Assembly (NCBI GenBank): GCA_022568195.1
Contig: JADFFS010000005.1
Coordinates: 1 to 54,924, forward strand
From: Chloroflexota bacterium
GTDB lineage: Bacteria > Chloroflexota > Dehalococcoidia > Lucifugimonadales > UBA3495
Reading direction: 5' to 3'
Length of the DNA: 54,924 nt
A program made the translations under genes and the position numbers. Positions 50,496-54,924 of the stretch are shown here, piece after piece (position 1 is the stretch's first letter; the number at the start of each line of letters is the position of its first letter). The notes under the pieces were generated by a model that searched no databases, was not told the origin of the DNA, and saw only the letters and a list, made by a program, of their open reading frames with translations.

Positions 50496-51452
50496 CTACC
50501 TCCGGATGCTCAGGTGTTGGCCAAACCAATGGCCTGTTTGGCTGATTGCCTCTTCGTGGGAAGTGTACTGGAATGTGGGAAATGCGGCGGCGAATTTGGC
50601 GCCGTCCATTACCAGGGGCTTGGCGAAGTCTTGGGCCAACTCGAGCAACTCTCGGACGGCTGGCGGATTGATACCCCGCAAAAGAAAGAATCCCCGTCCC
50701 CTTGCCCTGGCCTTGGGCTCGGTCCCAGCGGCGTAAAAGGCCATATCGATGAGTTGCTTGCCGGTGAGAGGACCCGCGCCCGGCACGTGCCACACTTGCC
50801 CGTAGGCGCTGTCGGTGGCGCCCAGCAAACAACAGGCCGCCGACGCGTCTTCCACGTATATCAGGTCGTGGGGTACATCCAGGCTGCCGGGCCACGAGGC
50901 TGTTTTACCCGCCAGAGCAGCTTCAAAGACAGGCGCCATCAGCTTGTTGATGACGTTGGGCCCGTAAAAATCCGGAAACCGGGGGATCACCACCTTTGCG
51001 TCGCCCATGAGATAGGCGTCCATCAGCTTACGCTCGATAGCGTTGCGCAGCTGGCCCTTCTTGCTGGTGGCAGCCAATGGATGGTCCTCGGTGGCGGGAA
51101 CCGTCCGAAAGGGGCCGTAACCGGATACGTTGCCTGGGAAAACCAAACGGGCCCCGGATTCTCTCGCGGCGGCGAGGATGTTGTCTGTTATACCGGGCAT
51201 CACGGCAGCCCGGTGCTGGTAGGGCACATTTACGCAATGATAAATCACGGCGGCGTCACGGCAGACCAGCCGGACGTTTTCCGCACCGGCAGCGTCGCCC
51301 ACCACTATGTCAGCCGAAGGAGGTAAAACGCGCCGCGCCCGCTCCACATCCCGTACCACGGCGCGCACGGGCTTCTCGTCGGCGGTGAGCTTGCGCACTA
51401 TGGCCGAGCCCAGCGCTCCGGCGGCTCCCATAACCACGTCGGTCTGGCTCAT
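50496..51452 (-). CDS. NAD-dependent epimerase/dehydratase family protein
   Basis: 318 residues, extended SDR. The cofactor loop VMGAAGALGSAIVRKL, DIVVGDAAGAENV and VIYHCVNVPYQHRA match the family. The expected YxxxK active site is not obvious: the region reads VFPGNVSGYGPFRTVP, then KKGQLRNAIERKLMDAYLMG where the tyrosine is lost, a pattern seen in several atypical members. GGGAG precedes the ATG. It is followed 6 nt later by fabI. It could be a flavin- or lipid-linked reductase; the substrate is unknown. Confidence 0.83.
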   Translation of the reverse strand: MSQTDVVMGAAGALGSAIVRKLTADEKPVRAVVRDVERARRVLPPSADIVVGDAAGAENVRLVCRDAAVIYHCVNVPYQHRAAVMPGITDNILAAARESGARLVFPGNVSGYGPFRTVPATEDHPLAATSKKGQLRNAIERKLMDAYLMGDAKVVIPRFPDFYGPNVINKLMAPVFEAALAGKTASWPGSLDVPHDLIYVEDASAACCLLGATDSAYGQVWHVPGAGPLTGKQLIDMAFYAAGTEPKARARGRGFFLLRGINPPAVRELLELAQDFAKPLVMDGAKFAAAFPTFQYTSHEEAISQTGHWFGQHLSIRR

Positions 51453-51573
51453 CAGCCCATCTCCCGGTTGCCCCGGTTGCGGAAAGGTTCGCCTGCGCTA
51501 AGTTGCAATTTAGAGAACAACAGCGGTACTGGCACGGTACTTGCAATTGTACTAGGCCTGCCAAGCCAGCACA

Positions 51574-52548
51574 TCAGGCAAATGCTGGGACCACTTGATC
51601 AAGGAATAGGTCTAGCTGACGCTGGGGATCGAAGGAGGCGAAACGCACAACCAGTGTACCGGCCCCGGCTTCAGCATATTCGGACATCCTCTGCTTTACC
51701 CGCTCCGGGTCTCCGAAAGGACCCCATCGGGTCCCCCAGATATTTGCCCCGTAGTAGCGGGTCAGGAAGTCCTCCGCATCCGCCTGGGCTTTCCTCTGGT
51801 CCGGGTCCATGTTAACCGTAAGGTAAAATGCATTCTCCAGCGAGTCTGGGTCCCGGCCTATTTCCGCAGTCATGTCCCGCACACCCGCCACCACCTGGGC
51901 GTACTCATCCGGTGTGTCGGATATGGAGATGAGCCCGTCACCCCACTTGGCCGCCCTCTGCAACTGAGCCTGCCTTGCTTGGGCCCTCCAGTGGCAGGCC
52001 AGCAGGATGGGCACTCCCCCCTTCTGCACCGGGCGCGGCTCGACCTTCACACCATCCAGTTGAAAGTGGTCCCCGGCAAACGTGACGACCTCACCGGACC
52101 CCAACGCCCGGACGACCTGGAGAATCTCCTCCAGGCGGCCGGCCCTTTTGGCGGGGTCGACCCCGGCCGCCGCCCACTCCCCACGTTGCTCGTCATTAAA
52201 CGCTCCACCCACCCCAACGCCGATGACTAACCGTCCTTGGGAAATCAGGTCCACCGTGCCAAGGGTCTGGGCCAGCAAGACAGGGTGGCGGAGGGCTGCT
52301 AAAAGGACTGCGGTTCCCAGCCGGACCCGGCTGGTAGCCGCCCCGATTGCCGCCAGCACCGACAGGGGTTCCAGACGGGGTTTCGCGGTCAGGCTGTCTC
52401 CGACCCACACCGAGTCCAGTCCGGCTGACTCCACCTGCTGGGCCAAACGTATCACCAAGCCGGCGTCTGCCGGCGGTTGCTCCCTCAGCAACAGCCCTCG
52501 GGTGGGCAACAGGACACCCAGTTTCACTTTCGGAATCGCCAAATGCAC
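51574..52548 (-). CDS. LLM class F420-dependent oxidoreductase
   Basis: 324 residues, luciferase-like TIM barrel. Segments VKLGVLLPTRG, AQQVESAGLDSVWVGDSL, TSRVRLGTAVLLAALRHPVLLAQTLGTVDLISQGRLVIGVGVGGAF, and KVEPRPVQKGGVPILLA are typical of F420-dependent members rather than luciferases. They transfer hydride between reduced F420 and an organic substrate. The gene lies 75 nt after cofC in the F420 run, which strongly supports the cofactor. The start is GTG 52548 or, with a better ribosome site (GAGG), TTG 52542. The substrate is unknown. Confidence 0.9.
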   Translation of the reverse strand: MHLAIPKVKLGVLLPTRGLLLREQPPADAGLVIRLAQQVESAGLDSVWVGDSLTAKPRLEPLSVLAAIGAATSRVRLGTAVLLAALRHPVLLAQTLGTVDLISQGRLVIGVGVGGAFNDEQRGEWAAAGVDPAKRAGRLEEILQVVRALGSGEVVTFAGDHFQLDGVKVEPRPVQKGGVPILLACHWRAQARQAQLQRAAKWGDGLISISDTPDEYAQVVAGVRDMTAEIGRDPDSLENAFYLTVNMDPDQRKAQADAEDFLTRYYGANIWGTRWGPFGDPERVKQRMSEYAEAGAGTLVVRFASFDPQRQLDLFLDQVVPAFA

Positions 52549-52623
52549 CTCGAACTATGGTTAGGCGGCATTCCTACAGGCATGAGGATACTCATAGGCC
52601 TGATTTTAGGATACCCAATGCCA

Positions 52624-53271
52624 TTACTGGATGCTCTTTTGAGTGGCAATCAGACGGTCTAGCAAGCCGGGTTCCATGTGCTGAAAGGTTTCCAGGTCGT
52701 CGGTGATATCCAGATCGAAGCCCAGACCGGGGCTGTAGCAAATGGCGACCGAAACCTCCATCTGGGCGGCTTGGGACATGTGCCGCCGGAAGCTGTTGGT
52801 CCCCAGTTCAGGGCGGAATGGTATTCCGTTGGGCACCAGAATCGCGTTGGTCCCACCGTCCCGCCGGGCGGGGGCCAGCGAAATATTGTTGCGGCGCTGC
52901 GAGGCCCGGAGCAGGCTGTGCAGGTCGCTGGTCTTCAAAAAGGGAAGGTCACCAGCTACGTACATCGGCGAACCGCCGCGCTCCATCACCAGGTCGAAGG
53001 CCTTGCCCAGGGTGTCGTTCAGGTTCCGCCCCAACTCTTCCATCCAGATGCCGTCGAAATTGCGGGCCATGTTGCGTACCCGCCGATCGCCGCCGACCAC
53101 CCAGAACGTGTCGACGGAAGCTCCTTTCAACGCCATGAGAACCCGCCACAACATCCCAACGACCAGGTCCGCCCGCTGGTCTCGCGTCAAGTTAGGGGAC
53201 AAGCGGGTCTTGCTCTGGTCCAAGGGCTTCATCGGAATAATCGCGATGATGCCCCGGTCTTCTTCTGACAT
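52624..53271 (-). CDS. cofC: 2-phospho-L-lactate (or PEP) guanylyltransferase
   Basis: 215 residues. It activates 2-phospholactate (archaeal CofC) or phosphoenolpyruvate (actinobacterial FbiD) with GTP for F420 synthesis. The nucleotidyltransferase start IIAIIPMKPLDQSKTRLSP has the lysine and arginine of the GTP loop. VYVAGDLPFL-like MYVAGDLPFLKTSDL holds a metal aspartate, and RDGGTNAILVPNG and GLGFDLDITDDL complete the family pattern. It starts 3 nt after the cofD stop. Which substrate is used here cannot be told by eye. Confidence 0.93.
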   Translation of the reverse strand: MSEEDRGIIAIIPMKPLDQSKTRLSPNLTRDQRADLVVGMLWRVLMALKGASVDTFWVVGGDRRVRNMARNFDGIWMEELGRNLNDTLGKAFDLVMERGGSPMYVAGDLPFLKTSDLHSLLRASQRRNNISLAPARRDGGTNAILVPNGIPFRPELGTNSFRRHMSQAAQMEVSVAICYSPGLGFDLDITDDLETFQHMEPGLLDRLIATQKSIQ

Positions 53272-53274
53272 CGG

Positions 53275-54249
53275 TTAGCCGCCTCCTAGAGCGAGGATGC
53301 GCTGGGCCAGCTCGACCTTATCAGCTTCGGTATCCATAACGATGGATGTTACCATGGGTTCGATGCCCAGCGAGGCTATCTCCGAAGCCAGATCGGCATC
53401 CTCAAGGTCGATAGCGAAAACATCCAACAAGCCCTGGTATTGGCGGGCTACCCCTACGCTGGAAACTTCTAGCCCCAGTTCCGCCATAATCTTACCCGCC
53501 GGGCCACGCAGCGCGGCGCCTCCGACGATGGGGCTCACCGCAACCCGAACCCCGGAAAAGGTCTCCAAGGCCTGCTTGATCCCAGGAACGGCCAAAATCG
53601 GGCCCAGGCTCAGATGGGGATTGGAGGGGCAGAACACCGCCATTGTCGCCTGAGACATGACGTCGAGCAACCCAGGAGCCGGTTTGGCGTCCGAGGCTCC
53701 AGCATAACGGACGCCGCAGACGCTGGGTTCGCTGCGGTGCTGCACGAAATACTGCTGCATGGGCAGCTCACCCGCATCGGTGCTCAATATCGTCCGCACC
53801 GGCTGGTCGCTCATGGGAAGAATCGTGTGCTGCACTCCCAAGCGCCGACACAACTCCAGCGTGACTTCCGACAGCGTAGCGCCTTGTTGCAGCAGTTGGG
53901 TGCGCCTGATGTGGGTCGCCAGGTCCTGGTCGCCCAGATTGAACCAGGTGTCTATCCCGTAATTGCGTAGCATACCCAGCGCGTTGAAGGTATCGCCGGC
54001 CAGGCCCCAGCCAGATTCGGGATTGGACAAGCCCGCCAGAGTGTACATCACGGTGTCCAGATCGGGTGAGACATGCAGTCCATAAAAGGACTCATCGTCT
54101 CCGGTGTTGACGACGACGCTTAATTCGTTCGGAGATAGGACTTTGGATAAACCCAGCGCCAGTTTGGCGCCACCCACACCACCGGCAAACGCAACCACTC
54201 TGATTGTGTCCACCGCATCCCCCGCCACGTCACGGCCCGTTTGACTCAC
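53275..54249 (-). CDS. cofD: 2-phospho-L-lactate transferase (F420 biosynthesis)
   Basis: 324 residues. It transfers the activated three-carbon unit to the deazaflavin Fo, giving F420-0 (or its dehydro form). The start [74 protein letters not shown] and [17 protein letters not shown] are diagnostic. The first GTG is at 54249, two nt after the cofH stop. A GTG 12 codons on (54213) has GGGGG upstream and gives the more usual length. Sandwiched between cofH and cofC. Confidence 0.96.
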   Translation of the reverse strand: MSQTGRDVAGDAVDTIRVVAFAGGVGGAKLALGLSKVLSPNELSVVVNTGDDESFYGLHVSPDLDTVMYTLAGLSNPESGWGLAGDTFNALGMLRNYGIDTWFNLGDQDLATHIRRTQLLQQGATLSEVTLELCRRLGVQHTILPMSDQPVRTILSTDAGELPMQQYFVQHRSEPSVCGVRYAGASDAKPAPGLLDVMSQATMAVFCPSNPHLSLGPILAVPGIKQALETFSGVRVAVSPIVGGAALRGPAGKIMAELGLEVSSVGVARQYQGLLDVFAIDLEDADLASEIASLGIEPMVTSIVMDTEADKVELAQRILALGGG

Positions 54250-54251
54250 AG

Positions 54252-54924
54252 CTAACGCGGATTGGCGTCCGCTGGCCCGGAGGTTGGCTGCCCGGAGATT
54301 GCCTGAAGGTCGATTGAATGTCGCTGGGCAGCGCCTTCGGTCTTTCTGGAGTCCGCTTGGTCATCACCGGCGCTCTTGCGAGCCCGGTTGGGGTGCTCGT
54401 ATCGGAAGGTGTCCAGTTTGACTAAGCGCTTATAGGAACCGAACACCTCCTCCACGTTGTCTCCCACAAAGTCCAGCGGGTCCAGCTCCCGGTCATCGTC
54501 GTTGAAAACGCGCTTGATTTGGTAGGTGGTGTAGCGCTCGGCTGGGATTCTGCCCGCTTGCCTGATCATTTCCCGGAACTCGGAGGGACGCATCAACTGG
54601 CCATGCTGAGCGCCGGCGGCGGTGGAGATGCTCTCGTTGATGAGCGTGCCTCCCAGGTCGTTGACCCCCGCGGTCAGCAATAGCTGGGACATGCGGGAAC
54701 CCTCTTTCACCCAGGACGCTTGGACATTGGGAATCCAATTATTCAGCATGATACGGGCTATCGCGTGAACCTTGATCACGTCCATTCCCGTTGGACCCGA
54801 GCGGACGCCGTCCACCAGTTCCTTCATGAACATGGGCGCCTCGGTGTGGACGAAGCTCAAGGGAACAAACTCGGTGATTCCGCCGGTCTGTTGTTGGATG
54901 TCCCGCAGCAGGGCAATGTGCCTG
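54252..54924 (-). CDS. cofH: Fo synthase subunit 2, radical SAM (partial, cut by right edge)
   Basis: Only the C-terminal part is present; the N-terminal radical-SAM cysteine cluster lies outside. The visible part reads ITEFVPLSFVHTEAPMF, KVHAIARIMLNNWIPNVQASWVKEG, AGVNDLGGTLINESIS and the TTYQIKRVF end, typical of CofH, which joins the tyrosine-derived hydroxybenzyl group to the diaminouracil in Fo synthesis. The last 50 residues are a variable charged tail. It leads the cofH-cofD-cofC run, with gaps of 2-3 nt. Confidence 0.92.
   Translation of the reverse strand, partial: RHIALLRDIQQQTGGITEFVPLSFVHTEAPMFMKELVDGVRSGPTGMDVIKVHAIARIMLNNWIPNVQASWVKEGSRMSQLLLTAGVNDLGGTLINESISTAAGAQHGQLMRPSEFREMIRQAGRIPAERYTTYQIKRVFNDDDRELDPLDFVGDNVEEVFGSYKRLVKLDTFRYEHPNRARKSAGDDQADSRKTEGAAQRHSIDLQAISGQPTSGPADANPR

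Noticed and set aside
1-54924. CRISPR array, prophage, insertion sequence or defence island
   Set aside because: No regularly spaced direct repeats, transposase, integrase, phage structural or nuclease/restriction genes were seen on either strand.

Overview
The window looks like ordinary chromosome from a moderately GC-rich, uncultivated Chloroflexota-type bacterium (Dehalococcoidia/SAR202-like). This is an inference from gene content: coenzyme F420 genes beside an F420-type LLM oxidoreductase, BKACE, HpcH/HpaI and hydantoinase-type catabolic enzymes, a PGF-pre-PGF-like surface domain, and rpoB-rpoC beside secA. No 16S gene is present to prove it. I saw no tRNA, rRNA, CRISPR array, prophage or insertion sequence. 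Non-coding structure is limited to promoters, a few hairpin terminators and short palindromic repeats.

Left part (1-13.3 kb). The minus strand carries a truncated membrane protein with a PGF-pre-PGF-like domain, a GT20 trehalose-phosphate-synthase family enzyme, a HAD phosphatase, and an amidase with a small GatC-like partner. On the plus strand come a zinc-ribbon CPBP protease, an aromatic amino acid block (trpA, aroH-type chorismate mutase, aroF-type DAHP synthase), then (after a minus-strand HpcH/HpaI aldolase) a GNAT acetyltransferase, a cytidylate-kinase-like protein, a rhomboid protease and an orphan receiver domain.

Middle part (13.3-36.5 kb). A BKACE enzyme diverges from a molybdenum hydroxylase large subunit, which is followed by a MoaD/ThiS-like carrier, an unknown protein and a two-domain SagB-type oxidoreductase. 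A Gfo/Idh/MocA dehydrogenase then diverges from a copper operon (csoR, DUF1330, copA, YHS protein) that has a clear promoter and CsoR-type operator. The core genes secA, pyrD, rpoC and rpoB follow on the minus strand. rpoBC has a near-consensus sigma-70 promoter, and secA has a possible leader attenuator.

Right part (36.6-54.9 kb). MFS transporter, hydantoinase-family amidohydrolase, VOC protein and SDR are all on the plus strand; an aminotransferase is convergent to them. aspS carries non-discriminating signature residues and is followed by a cytochrome c lipoprotein with histidine-rich repeats. A gluconeogenesis pair (class I fructose-bisphosphatase and class I aldolase) diverges from a SorC-family sugar-sensing regulator. 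Then come a zinc-ribbon/TPR membrane protein, fabI, an NAD-dependent epimerase, an LLM oxidoreductase, and the F420 genes cofC, cofD and cofH (cofH cut by the right edge).

I found no defence island or obviously new multi-gene machine. The best leads are the molybdenum hydroxylase/MoaD/unknown/double-SagB block, the His-rich repeat cytochrome lipoprotein, the amidase with a GatC-like partner but no GatB, and two residue-level oddities in TrpA and AspRS. Where a start codon differs from the longest reading frame, the reason is given in the entry.
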